NCBI GenBank assembly: GCA_963575745.1
Contig: CAUYUJ010020252.1
Span: 22,501-86,500, forward strand
DNA length: 64,000 bases
Direction: 5' to 3'
DNA from: Prorocentrum cordatum
Lineage: Eukaryota; Sar; Dinophyceae; Prorocentrales; Prorocentraceae
Part shown: positions 10,690-20,589 of the stretch, in pieces
How the letters are laid out: every line of letters begins with the position of its first letter
Numbering within the stretch: position 1 is the stretch's first letter
Program-made: the position numbers and the translations under genes
Notes under the pieces: generated by a model
The model's database searches: none
Told to the model about the DNA's origin: nothing
Seen by the model: the letters and a program-made list of their open reading frames with translations, nothing else

Positions 10690-11790
10690 ACAGGACGAGC
10701 GGGAAGAGGAGGAGGAGGAGGAGGAGTACCAGTGTAAGTCCAAGAGTCATCAACGATGTTGGGGTAAACCCTCCCTCCAAGCTCCCTCTTCATAGGCCCC
10801 TACAACGGTTCATTTCCATTGTTGGAACTGCTTCGTTGGAAGACACCCGTTTGAAGACCCTGAAGCATGCCAACACATTGTTCTCGGGATTCCAACGCCA
10901 CGGATCAGCCTGCCTGTTGAATTTTGACGATCCTGAATCGTGCCAGAACGCCATTCCTAGGACTTCAACACAGAGAACCTACGTAATTGTTGCACCCGCA
11001 AAATCCTGAACCCTTCCAAAACATTGTTTCTGGTACGTTGAAGATGGGAATCCGTGAAATTCTTGCAAATTGTTAAAACGAAAGTGCGCCGCGCTAAGGC
11101 GAGAGCCACATTTTGAAAACCACCCGCCCTCAATCCGTGAAACTCGTGCAATGTGTGTAAGGAGTAGTGCGCCGAGCTGAGGCGAGAGCCACATTTTGAA
11201 AAGGAACCGCCCCCAACCCGTGAAAATCTTGCAAATGTTTAAAAGGAATGTGCACCGCGCTAAGGCGAGAGCCGCATTTGAAAACGACCCGCCCCTCAAT
11301 CCGTCAAACCCTTGCACATGTTTTTTTTTTTAAAATATATATGTATATAAATATGCGCCGCGCACAGAAGAGAGCCACATTTTCAAAACCACCCACCCTC
11401 AATCCGTGAAACCCTTGCACACGTTTAAACGAATGTGCGCCGCGCTGAGGCGAGAGCCACATTTTGAACACCACCCTCCCTCAATCCGTGAAACCCCTGC
11501 AAATGTTTTAAGCGAATGTGCGCCGCGCTTAGGCGAGAGCCACATTTGAAAACCACCCGCCCTCAATCCGTGAAACTTTTTGCCAAGTTGTAAAACGAAT
11601 GTGCACCGCGCAAAAGCGAGAGCCACATTTTGAAAACCACCCGCCCTCTATCTGTGAAACGGCTGCCAATTTCTAAGCTTCAGAGTCATAAATGGTGAGG
11701 AAATTTCAGGCGAAACGCCCGGCCCGCCCTAAAGAATTGTTTCTTGGTGCATCAGGGAGAAGTTATGTATAGGGAAAGGAATTCAAGCGG
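10690..11790 (-). mobile_element. Composite dispersed element, copy B (reverse)
   Basis: Reverse-orientation copy of the element at 726-1,505 and the longest of the three. Its TCC tract (GGA here, ~10,703-10,730) is followed by the ~310-base tail and then about seven ~95-bp units between ~11,030 and 11,665. The leader, with the complement of GGGCCGGGCGTTTCGCCT, is at ~11,700-11,735. One unit is interrupted at ~11,320-11,350 by an AT-rich run. Confidence 0.75.
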
Positions 11791-12780
11791 GCAGTAAGGG
11801 GGGGGGCCTGGATGGGGGGTGAAGACAAGGGCCCTGAAGGGGCTCTTTAGGGCCCCTTTCGGGCCCCTGCTGTCTCCAAAAGGCGCGGCCCTAAAGGATT
11901 CTTTTAGGGCCTCCTCCTCCTCCTCCTCCCCCCCCCCTCCTCAAATTCGAGCGGAGGGGGGGAGAGCCTCGGATGAATACGGAAATGCTAGACGCTTTGC
12001 GTAACTCAACCAGCGATGCTCGGGCGAGGCGCCCAGGGGGCCTCTTGGAGCGTCTGGTCAAAGCAGAGCACCAAGGCGAAGCGCCCAGGGGGAGCCGTGG
12101 GAGCCTCTTGGAGCACCCAAGCAAGGCGCCCAGAAACTCTGCAACACAGCCGTTGACATCCTGCCACGCCTCAGCGTATGGGATCGCCAATATAGGTTCG
12201 GGGCGGAGCAAGCATGATGTCGGACATCCTGGCCAGCAGGAAGCGTGCCTTAGGGTCGAGACCGTCATTCTAGTGGACAGTTGCCAAGCCAAAGGTCGCT
12301 CCACACATCGGCCGTCAGGGAGGAGGGGGGAGAGGGACCATTCGAGTTCTCACCCTATGCTGATCTGGACGTTCAGGGAAGTCCAAGGGGGAATCTCCAG
12401 TGCTCTCGGGGGTTCTGGGAGAGGAGAAGGCGGGATCATGAGCGGGGACGGAGGTGTTAGTTTCTGCGTTTCTATTGGGTCTCAGAGGGTTTGACGGGGG
12501 TTGCTGGCTTCATGCGGGTTGTGGCACATGTTCGAGGCGGCGGTGGAAAAGGTGGAGGGATAGGAGGAGGAGGAGGAGGAAGAGGAATGAGTGGTCGAGA
12601 GGGAGGAGTGAGAGGGTTAAGGAGGTGAATACTTTAGCCGGCTGTATTTGCTTTGTGGCTCTAGGAGGTTCTCGGAGATTCTACACTCAGTGGAATATTG
12701 GGGGATCACTGCTGGCGGAAATTTGATGCGTATGTGGATGTATCGGGGTATCTCGGATTCGATCTTCACGATTTGCTCCT
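11791..12780. other. No gene recognised
   Basis: Contains GGGCCCCTTT-like short repeats (11,815-11,910), a TCC tract at 11,915-11,940, two GCGAGGCGCCCAGGGGG-like words around 12,020-12,090, and a short GGA run near 12,565. No supportable exon. Confidence 0.4.
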
Positions 12781-12787
12781 TGCTAGG

Positions 12788-12802
12788 TCCGTAGCCCTTT
12801 TG
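12788..12802 (+). other. Possible relict dinoflagellate spliced-leader fragment
   Basis: TCCGTAGCCCTTTTG matches 14 of the first 15 bases of the 22-nt dinoflagellate spliced leader (published consensus, starting CCGTAGCCATTTTG after one degenerate base). Only two of the remaining seven bases match. In dinoflagellates, relict leaders mark genes copied back from trans-spliced mRNA. The next good gene starts 480 bases downstream and is intronless, which fits, but the distance is longer than expected. Confidence 0.35.
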
Positions 12803-12989
12803 AGGAAAAGGTGTGAGTACAATGTTGGCACCCCCATTCGCCGCGCCTTCCCCTCCCCGTTTCCCCTCCGCGGTATAGCTCTTAAGGCCTAAACTGAGTG
12901 TCGTCCCAGCGCCTCGCTCTTATTCAGCGAAGGCGCTCCCGAACTTGGCTGCGCTCCAGCATTGGGATTCTACTGAGGAATCGCGCTCA

Positions 12990-13185
12990 AGTCGTGGCCG
13001 TCGCCGCCGTAGTTGTCGCCGTCGTCGCCGTCGCTGTCGCATTCGCCGCCTTCGCTATCGCATTCGCCGTCGTCGTCGTCATCGTCGTCGCAGGCGTTGT
13101 CGGCACCTGCGTGGTCGTGGTCGTCAACGTTAACTCCTACAGCGTCACCACGATCGTCGTCATCGTAACGACAACGACGAGCGCC
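12990..13185 (+). repeat. GTCGTC/GCCGTC trinucleotide tract
   Basis: Imperfect GTC/GCC/ATC triplets just upstream of the 13,282 gene. A Val/Ala-rich open frame crosses it, but its composition comes entirely from the repeat, so I did not call it a gene. In the mRNA it would be 5' leader or untranscribed DNA. Confidence 0.8.
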
Positions 13186-13281
13186 TCAGTCGTTGTCGGC
13201 GTCGCTGCCACCTTGGCTCGAGACTCTGCCCGCGAGACGCCCCTGCGAATACTGTAGCGGACACGGTGCAGCCCGGCAGCG

Positions 13282-14004
13282 ATGCTGGCCGGGCGCGCCG
13301 TCGTCCTTTTGTTGAGCGCCGCGGTGGTTGCCGATTGCCGCCGGCTCGGCCGCAACGCGACGCCGACGTCCGCGGCTGCGTCTGCGGTTCCAACGGTACA
13401 GGACGACGACGCGGGCAGCGACGTCGATGCAGGCGCGGCCGCATCGGACACTGAGGGAGACGACCTGCGGGCGCAGATCGCGGCGGCCGTGGCGCAGTTT
13501 GCGGTCAAGAAGGCCACGGAGGCCAAGGTGAACGCCAGCGAGAAGGATTTCGTGCACCACTGCAAGGCGGCCGCCCGTGCCTCGCTGGACAAGGAGGCCG
13601 CGGAGGCACCGGTGGCCCAGACGAAGAGTCCCCCAAAGGAGGCGGCCCGGCAGGATGATCCTTTCGCCGACCAGGTGGAGGCCAGTGAGCGCAAGCAGTT
13701 GGTGGAGAACGAGGAGTTCCTGCTGGGACTCCTCAATATGCACGAGCGCCGCCGCAACTGGTCCCCAGAGCAGGAGCTGGACGCGATCTGCAACTTCGCG
13801 AAGGACTCCCCCGCGATCAAGCAGCTGTACTTCCACCACGACGCTGACAAGTCGCTGGCGATGCAGCTGGCGGCCATCATGGACTCGGAGCGCAAGACAG
13901 CCACGCCGACCCGGGCTCCGCCGTTGACGGAGGGCGGTGCTATCGGTAGCGTGCTGGCCAAGGTCGGGAGGCGAAACACCGCACAGACGCCAACAGATGC
14001 TTGA
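13282..14004 (+). CDS. Hypothetical small protein with signal peptide, intronless
   Basis: A complete 240-codon frame with ATG and TGA, the best single gene in the window. Residues 1-19 (MLAGRAVVLLLSAAVVADC) have the charge and hydrophobic core of a signal peptide. An Ala/Asp/Glu-rich stretch follows (about 40-65), then an Ala/Lys-rich, probably helical part (65-125). The C-terminal half (130-235) is ordinary and soluble-looking, with ERKQLVENEEFLLGLLNMHE and WSPEQELDAICNFAKDSP. No enzyme motif or known family was recognised; the protein is probably secreted or lumenal. The first ATG after the repeat tract was chosen because it opens the signal peptide. An AG acceptor-like GGCAG precedes it by two bases and could serve trans-splicing. 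Lack of introns plus the leader-like word upstream suggests a retrocopied gene (inference). Confidence 0.65.
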   Translation: MLAGRAVVLLLSAAVVADCRRLGRNATPTSAAASAVPTVQDDDAGSDVDAGAAASDTEGDDLRAQIAAAVAQFAVKKATEAKVNASEKDFVHHCKAAARASLDKEAAEAPVAQTKSPPKEAARQDDPFADQVEASERKQLVENEEFLLGLLNMHERRRNWSPEQELDAICNFAKDSPAIKQLYFHHDADKSLAMQLAAIMDSERKTATPTRAPPLTEGGAIGSVLAKVGRRNTAQTPTDA

Positions 14005-14342
14005 TATCATGTATCATGTATCAATGTGTCTTGGGAGTCGGTGAACGAGCATGGGGAACACTCCAAAAGCACGAGAAATCATAATTCCAGCATCACCGCA
14101 GACGCGGATCTGATTGCGGGGCCTCCCTGGGTTCGAGAAGCACTTCGGAACACAAGCTCCCCGCAGGCGCCTGCTCTACAGTTTTTTCCTGGAAAGCAAT
14201 GATTGCATCGAGGGTTGTTACAGTCAACCCAACTCGTAAGGACGAGCGTCTTGCCGAGGCTACCCTCGCACCCCTGCCCCCTTCGGCCCACCCTTGTCGA
14301 CTCTCGCCAGCCAACCTCGTTCGAAAAACGTGATCATGGCCG
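14005..14342. other. No gene recognised; 3' flank of the 13,282 gene
   Basis: Begins with ATCATGTATCATGTATCA just after the stop codon. No AATAAA-type signal is obvious, as is usual for dinoflagellates. A CCCTCGCACCCCTGCCCCC word near 14,265 resembles one near 34,400. Confidence 0.4.
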
Positions 14343-14512
14343 TCCAAGGCCCTTGCACCCTTCCTCAAGGGAGGAGAAACCACCCAGACCGGACAACTGG
14401 CGTTTACTAAACGGCCCTGGGCGTCTACTAAAAGCCTTGCTCTGTTCGACTCCTTCCTTGGTTGCGTTTACTACACGGCTTCGCTTGTCGGGGTGATTCT
14501 GACGGGGTGGAT
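14343..14512 (+). repeat. Dispersed repeat paired with 61,868-62,040
   Basis: Shares GACCGGACAA, TGGCGTTTA, ACGGCC, TGGGCGT, GCCTTGC, ACGGCTTCGC and GTGTCGGGG-like words in the same order over ~170 bases. The copies are clearly homologous but diverged. Confidence 0.7.
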
Positions 14513-14524
14513 GTTCTGCCCTCT

Positions 14525-14640
14525 ACAGTCGGCCCGGATGAGCAGGTCGACCCTGCCGAATCAAGGGTATTCTTGTGTCCTGTGCCTCGTGATGCATGTC
14601 TTCCACATGCCCGCGGCAGTATGGCCCTCGGAGGGGTCTC
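14525..14640 (+). repeat. Dispersed repeat paired with 31,838-31,925
   Basis: Both copies read ACAGTCGGCCCGGAT, then AGGTCGACCCTGCC, CAAGGGT and GTCCTGTGCCTCG. Both are followed by sequence of the TCTCGCGTGTCC type, which expanded into an array only at 31,925. Confidence 0.75.
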
Positions 14641-14774
14641 GTGTCCTCTCGCGCGTCCTGTCCAGTCGAGTCCCCCTGTACGATGGGGGTGGATCTTCTG
14701 CCCTCTGCTCACCGCGCATCCTCACCGTGCGGCTGGACCGCGCTCGCCTTCCTGCCGCCGCCGCTCCGCCGCCG

Positions 14775-14845
14775 GCTCGGGTCCGGCGCAGATCCAAGAA
14801 GTCCGCGCGGAGCGCCGGAAGTTTCTGTATGCGGCGGTGTTCTCT
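14775..14845 (+). mobile_element. Solo right arm of the CCATAAAC hairpin family
   Basis: CAGATCCAAGAAGTCCGCGC followed by GGAGCGCCGGAAGTTT matches the right arm of 7,697-7,858. No left arm is present. Confidence 0.6.
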
Positions 14846-14889
14846 TCTTCCAGGAGAGGGCCTCTCGCCTTCGAGGGTGGAAGGGGTGG

Positions 14890-15060
14890 TCGCTTCCTCG
14901 GCGGAGGGCGGCGGAAGGCGGCGGAAGTAGAGCGAGGCTGCTTTTTTCCGCCGGCAGGAGGGCGGCGGAAGGTGGCGGAAGGAAAAAAATGCGTCCCCAA
15001 GAGATGGCAACAATTTTGGGTGCACGGTTTGCGGAATCCGCCATACGAATTGTGTCACAC
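14890..15060 (+). repeat. GGCGGAAGG-rich repeat, copy 1
   Basis: Several CGGCGGAAG words lead into AAGAGATGGCAACAATTTT and end in ATTGTGTCA. It is a diverged direct duplicate of 15,425-15,602. Confidence 0.7.
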
Positions 15061-15424
15061 GTTTTTTTTTTCCAATACAGAATGAAGTCTATACCACCCT
15101 CTCCCCCCCCCCAGGCTTCTCAGCACCCCCCCTGGAACACTGCAAATGACACATGATGCTGCCTCATCGGTCATGTTCCATGTGAAAACAGGCCATCCCG
15201 GCCAAACCGTTTATCGCCCCTCCCCAACCCTGCCAAGTAATATCATGCGCGGTCATTCGTTTACAGCAGAATTCGTGTTTCAATGATCCCTGGCAGAAGA
15301 GGCACAATGTTATCACGCTCGCGCACATGTCGAAGTCAGACAAGCACAACATTTCTGCAAGCAGCTTACTTTCAGACGTAAGCAAACCCTTGAAAAATGG
15401 CATTGCCGTCGAGGATAGAAGGAG
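15061..15424. other. No gene recognised
   Basis: Low-repeat spacer between the two GGCGGAAGG-rich copies, with no supportable feature. Confidence 0.4.
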
Positions 15425-15602
15425 TTGTCATCGGCGGAAGGGCGTCGGAAGGTCGGCGGAAGTAAGACGAGGCCGCCTCCGCCGCGAAAGTCGGTGGAAG
15501 CTCGGCGGAAGGCGGCGGCAGTAAAGAGTGCGCCCCCATAAGAGATGCAAACGTTTTTTGGGGTTCGGGGTTCCCGAAGTCGCCCATAGGATTGTGTCAG
15601 TG
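15425..15602 (+). repeat. GGCGGAAGG-rich repeat, copy 2
   Basis: Same order as 14,890-15,060: CGGCGGAAG words, then AAGAGATGCAAACGTTTTTT, then GCCCATAGGATTGTGTCA. Confidence 0.7.
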
Positions 15603-16722
15603 CCGCCCAGAACCCGCTCTCTCATCTCACCACGTGGTGCATCACGGGGGGGCGGGGCGAGGGGCCGGGACTCCCACGTCCCCTCCAAAGGGGACCAGGG
15701 AGGGAAGGATCTACGCAACGGTGCGTGCCCATGTCTGATGCCCGACCCGCTCGACGTGGGCATCTCGTTCACGGGTGGGTGCCGCCTGAGCCAGTGCTGT
15801 TCGAAGGAGGGTCATGGGAGTGCGTTGATCCAGCACGCGCCCAGTGCAAGCACGCGTATCCAACAGTACGTAACAGTACCAGGCGGGCCACACGCGCGCG
15901 CCGCCACGCGAGCGTGTCGAAATCAGGAGGGAAAAAAAACACAGACAAAATGAATCGTCGATACCCCAAAAAATATGGGAAAATATGGGCAGTGGGGGGG
16001 ATGACAGAAACCCAGAAAATATGGGAAAATATGGGGAATCCTTTTATCTGTGTGTATTTATTTGTGTGTCCCAGGGCCCCTTCAAATATAGCTCTTCAGA
16101 AACGTATGAGTAGAAATCAAAAAAACACGTCGTTTTCAATCAACTATTTGCCAGGGTTCTCGGATGCCCGCGCGCGCACCTCCTCACCATCACCCTCATC
16201 AGTGCCGCCGCATCACGTCAGAGTCGTCGACAGTCGCCGCGATTGCCACCACCATCGTTCAAAGACCTTCACCTTCGATACGTGGGCATCCTCATCGTCA
16301 TCAGCGTTACAAGCATCGGCGCCATCAGTGGCCTTGCCGTCGTCATCGTCATCATCGCCACTACCATCGCTACTATCATCATCGTTACCCATTTTGTCGA
16401 CGTTGTCATGATACCGCGCCCGCCCGAGCCACCGACCCGCATTGAAGCGCCCCCGCGCCAACGCGGCCTTTGACATTCGCTGGGACGTTGCCATTGGTCA
16501 GCGCCATCGCAGCCGCATCGGTTGTGCCAAACCAGCTGGCCGCTGCGCGCGAGTTTGCGCGCGCCAGCGCGGCCACAGAGATGCGCCAGTCGTGGCCCAA
16601 CAATCAGCGCAATCGTCGCCGCATGGGTTATGCGAGCCAAATTGCGGGTGGAAGATTGGGATAGTTGCGCGAGCAGTGGAGCTGACAATTGATGAGTCTG
16701 CACAACATCCACGAAAGGATCG
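15603..16722. other. No gene recognised
   Basis: Contains a short AAAATATGGGAAAATATGGG repeat at 15,968-16,036 and an imperfect CAT/CGT triplet region at 16,190-16,390. Frames at 16,400-16,660 look mildly protein-like on both strands, but I could not choose one. Confidence 0.4.
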
Positions 16723-16868
16723 GCTAGATTCGGTTCGGTCCGGTTCTGCTGCCGGTTCGGCTTGGGTCTTCCGCCGGTTCGGTTCGATTCCGGTTTTCGC
16801 GCGGTTCGGTCCGACTGGTTCGGTTCGGTTCGATTGGCCGGTCCGGTTCGGTTCAGTCCGACTGGTCG
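16723..16868 (+). repeat. GGTTCGG array, copy 1
   Basis: Degenerate 5-7-base units (GGTTC, GGTTCGG, GGTCCGGTTC). A similar array lies at 18,575-18,785. Confidence 0.8.
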
Positions 16869-17074
16869 GGTGAGACGTTGGGCGCTCCGTCTGCGTAAGC
16901 GACGACCCAGTTTGAAAACAAAAGGAGGAGGAGCGAGGAGCAAAGAGTGAGGCTCTTGGTGGCGCTTTGTGGTTTTCCTGGGCCCCCCCGTGGTCACGGC
17001 AGGATCCGCCTCGAGATGGTTGCCCCCGCATCCCTCTCTCGAAAGGGCCGCCGCCGCCGCCGACGACGACGATG

Positions 17075-17205
17075 GGGGTCCAACGACGAGGTCCTGGGTC
17101 CAGGGAAGGGTCTGGACCGGGAGGGTCTGGACCGGGGGGGGTCTGGACTGGGGGGTCCGGACTGGGGGAAGTCCGGACCGGGAGGGGTCCCGACTGGGGA
17201 AAGAG
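17075..17205 (+). repeat. GGTCCGGACC array, copy 1
   Basis: Starts with TCCAACGACGAGGTCCTGGG and continues as TCTGGACCGGGAGGG units. The same start word recurs at ~18,490, next to the larger array at 18,140-18,480. Confidence 0.8.
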
Positions 17206-17434
17206 CGCGTTCTGTGGTCGCTTTGGGGGGGGGGTTGGAACCGGACCCCCTCCCCTTGGATGGAGGGTGCCGGGGCCTTCCCGTAACGGAGGGGAGGGGG
17301 TCCACCCCCCTCTTCCCTCCGTTTCCTCTCTCCTCGGGCTGGCTCCTGCGGCGGCTGGCGGCGGCGGCGGGGACGACGACTTCTTTATCTGGGCCAAGCC
17401 GGCGCTTGCGGCGGTGGGCGGCGGCGGCGGGGAG

Positions 17435-17905
17435 CGTTGGGTTGTGGTGGTGGTGGGTTGCGGTTGTGGTGTGGTGGTGGTTTGTGGTGGTGGTGGTGGT
17501 GGTGGGTTGTAGTGGTGGCGGTGGTTTGTGGAAGGCGGCGCCTGCGGCGGCGGGCGGCGGCGGCGGGGAGCGTTGGGTTGTGGTGGTGGTGGTGGCGGAG
17601 GTGGTGGTTGTGGTGGTGGTGGTGGTGGTGGTGGTGGTGGCGGCGGTGGTGGTGGTGTGGTGGTGGTGTGGTGGTTTGTGGTGGTGGTGGTGGTGGTGGT
17701 GGTGGTGGTGGTGGTGGTGGTGGTGGCGGTGGTGGCGGTGGTGGTGGTGTGGTAAATTGGTGGTGGTGGTAGTGGTGGTGGGTTTTTGTAGTGGTTTGGT
17801 GATGGTGAGTTGTGGTGGTGGTGGTTGTGGTGGTGGTGGTTGCTGTGGTGGTGGTGGAGGGTTGAGGCGGTGGTGGTGGTGGTAGTGGTGGTGGTGGTAG
17901 CGATG
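17435..17905 (+). repeat. (TGG/GGT)n tract
   Basis: About 470 bases of mostly TGG triplets with GGC interruptions. GC-rich CTGGCGGCGGC-type flanks at 17,340-17,430 and 17,915-18,000 are partly inverted relative to each other. Confidence 0.9.
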
Positions 17906-18139
17906 GTTAGTAATCGTCGCTGCGTCCCCGCCGTCGCCGGCGTCAGCGCCGGCGCTGCTGTGCCGCCGCCAGCGCCAGCTCCAGCGCCAGCGCCGAGGGG
18001 GGGGTGAAACCTGGATCCCCCCTCCTTGGGAGAGCGGGGGGGGTCGGGAGGGGAAGGTTTGGGGGGGGAGGGAAGTCCCCCGAGTGTTTGGGGGGCCCCC
18101 CCGGTTCGAAACGCGCCGCCGAATGTTCCCAAGGCAAGC

Positions 18140-18515
18140 GCCCGTGAAACGCGCTCTCTCGGACCAGGGGGGGGGTCCAGACCAGGAGGGGTCCAGACCA
18201 GTCGTCGGGACCAGGGTGGGTCCGGACCAGGAGAGGTCCAGACCGGGAGAGGTCCGGACCGGGGGGGCTCCGGACCAGGGGGGGTCCGGATCCGGACCGG
18301 TGGGGGTCCAGACCAGGGGGGATCTGGACCAGGGGAAATCTGGGCGCGGGGGGATCTGGACCGGGAGGGTCCAGGGGCGGTCCAGACCGGGGGGGTCCAG
18401 ATTGGGAAGGGTCCGGGCGCGGGGGTCCGGACCGGGGGCGGGCCGGACCAGCTGTCCGGGCGCCCTCGTGGGCCATTTTGGAGCCGTCTTGGGTCCAACG
18501 ACGAGGTCCTGGGTC
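18140..18515 (+). repeat. GGTCCGGACC array, copy 2
   Basis: About 20 units of 15-20 bases of the type GGTCCAGACCGGGGGG. It ends near the second TCCAACGACGAGGTCCTGGG word. Confidence 0.85.
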
Positions 18516-18574
18516 CTGAGGGTCTTCTTCTGGGGTGATTGGGGCACGGGGGGTCGTCGTCCTGCGGTCTTGTG

Positions 18575-18785
18575 CGGGCTGGTTTGGGACGTCCGGTTCG
18601 GTTCTCGTCGGTTCGGTTCGGGGGCCGCTCCGTTCCGGTTCGGTTCCGGTTCTGGTTCGGTTCGGTTCCCCCCTGTTCGGTTCTGAAAGAATTCGATTCG
18701 GTCCGGTTCGGTTTTTGATTTTCTTTGTTTGGGGCCGGTTCAGTCCGGTCACGGTCATCGGTTCTCGGTTCGGTTTGGTCTTTTC
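18575..18785 (+). repeat. GGTTCGG array, copy 2
   Basis: Degenerate CGGTTCGGTTC units, same orientation as 16,723-16,868. Confidence 0.8.
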
Positions 18786-18949
18786 ATGCACATCGCTTGC
18801 ACCAAATACAACACGCACGGCATATATGGTACCTTTTCGCTTGCACCACGTTGGACACACCACATACGATGCACCAGGCGGACTGCACGACCCATATTGC
18901 ACGAAATAGATGGCACCATACATATTCGCCCAACATGGAGTGTTGCACA
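18786..18949. other. AT-richer CATAT-containing spacer
   Basis: Contains repeated GCACCA, CACGCA and CATAT words (GCTTGCACCA, GATGCACCAGG, GATGGCACCATA). No gene recognised. Confidence 0.4.
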
Positions 18950-19655
18950 TATATCGAAACGCCTTCGGCGAGCCACCGCCGCCCTGCCTTTTGGAATCGC
19001 CCACGCGGCCAGGCTCTGGGCCGAAATCTGGCGAAGCTATTGGATTATGTGTTTCCCCATCCGTTGTGGAACCCCTTGGGGGGAACGTGTGGGAGATAAA
19101 GAGGCCGGGGGAGGAGAGGGAAGAGAAGGAGGAGGAGGAGGAGGAGGAGAAGGAGGAGGAGGGGGAAGAATAGGACGCTTCTTGAGGCCCTCTCGGGGTT
19201 CCTGGAAGCCTCTTGGAGGCCTCTAGAGGATTGTTTGGCCTTCGGAGGCCGTCTTGGGGCCCTCTCGGGGCAGTCGTGGGTCCTTCTTTGGGCACTTTTG
19301 GGCCGTCTTGGAAATCTATGGGGCCATTTGGGGGCCGTCTTGGGGGCCTATTGGGCCGTCTTGGGACCCTATTGGGCCGTCTTGCGGGCCTCTTGGGGCG
19401 ATCTTTGGGGCTTCTGGGGTCGCCTTGGAGCGTCGGAAGCTCAAAAATGCGAGAACGCTAAAATTAGTTGACACACCTTGGGAGCATCGATTTGGGCCTT
19501 TGCGAGGTCCTCTTGGAGCCCTCCTGGAGCGTCTTGGAGGCCCCTCGGGATGTCTGGAGGCCATCGTGGACCGGTTTTGTGCCGTCTTGGAGGCGTATTG
19601 AGACCGTATTGGGGGCCATCCTGGCCGTCTTGGAAAAAAGTTTGTGGATCTACAC
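18950..19655 (+). repeat. Composite module 1: leader, (GGA)n, TTGGGGCC array
   Basis: A ~150-base leader (18,955-19,100: CGCCTTCGGCGAGCCACCGCC ... GGGAACGTGTGGGAGA), a GGA tract (19,120-19,170) and a TTGGGGCC array (19,170-19,655). The order leader, GGA, array repeats at 19,775-20,218. Confidence 0.7.
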
Positions 19656-19774
19656 GATTGTATTGTTCTTTTCGGATGGCCGGCGGGCTGGGCCGAGATC
19701 ACATCGGAAACAAGCACCAAAACACCTTGAAATCAATCACGCCGTGCACCTCTGTGCTAAGCAACAGGGGGTGG

Positions 19775-20218
19775 CGGTTCGAAGACGCCTCCGGCGAATC
19801 AGCACCGCCCCCTGCGTTTTTGGGAAGCGCCTCTGTAGCCAAATAGTTGGCGAGAGCTTGGCCAATCTATCGGACTATGTACTCTCCAAGCCGTCCTGGA
19901 AACTCTTAGGGAACACGTTTGGGGAGAATGAGGGTGAGGATCAGGAGAGGGAGGAGGAGGGTGAGGAGGAGGGAGAAGGAGGCCTATTGGAGCCTCTTCG
20001 TGCCTCCTGGCAGCTTTCTGGGGCCTATTGGAGGCCTCTTGGGGGCCTCCTTGGGCCTCTTCGGAGCCTTTGGGGTCTTGGTGGGGGCCTCTTTGGCTGT
20101 CTCAGGGCGTCCCTGGCCCGTCTGACGCAGTTGGAAGCCGTCTTGGGAGCCTCTCTGAACCGACTTGGGGCCCTCCTGGGGCGCTTCAGGGCCGTCTTGG
20201 TTGGGCGTCTTGGAGGGA
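19775..20218 (+). repeat. Composite module 2: leader, (GGA)n, TTGGGGCC array
   Basis: Diverged second copy of 18,950-19,655. Leader at 19,775-19,925 with CGCCTCCGGCGAATCAGCAC and GGGAACACGTTTGGGGAGA, a GGA run at 19,930-19,982, and an array at 19,983-20,218. Confidence 0.7.
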
Positions 20219-20425
20219 GCCCTAAGACGGCCCAACAGGACCACCAAGGGAGGCCCAGAGGGACCCAAGAGGCCCCCAAGAGAGCTCTGACAGGGCCCCA
20301 GAGGCCCCGAAGAAAGCCCCAAGAGGCCCTTGAGAGGGCCCCAAGGCGGCCCAAGCCCCCTAAGACGGCCCAAAAGGTCCCCGGGACGTCCCAAGAGCTT
20401 CCCAAAGAGGAACCCCCAGACGGCT
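20219..20425 (-). repeat. TTGGGGCC array, reversed
   Basis: At ~20,219 the array flips from CTTGGGGCC to GGCCCCAAGAGG orientation within a few bases. The flip forms a large imperfect inverted repeat with 19,983-20,218. Confidence 0.8.
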
Positions 20426-20517
20426 TGAGGAGACTACACGTTGATTTTTCAATGGTGTTTCATTGTTCTTCGGGGTTCTCGTTTTTGGGGGGCCCAGATC
20501 GGCCGAAGACTGCTCTC

Positions 20518-20522
20518 TTTTT

Positions 20523-20558
<36 letters not shown>

Positions 20559-20580
20559 TCTCTCTCTCCCTCTCTCTCAG
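20518..20580 (+). repeat. (CT)n tract
   Basis: CTCTCT run with a leading T stretch, interrupting the reversed TTGGGGCC arrays. Confidence 0.9.
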
Positions 20581-20589
20581 GGCCCCCGA

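Noticed and set aside
12898-13257. Val/Ala-rich frame resembling membrane helices
   Set aside because: Hydrophobicity is dictated by GTC/GCC triplets of a simple tract; no boundary between repeat and non-repeat protein.
16498-18498. 666-codon minus-strand frame rich in Pro, His and Thr
   Set aside because: Comes from (TGG)n and GGTCCGGACC arrays read on the opposite strand.
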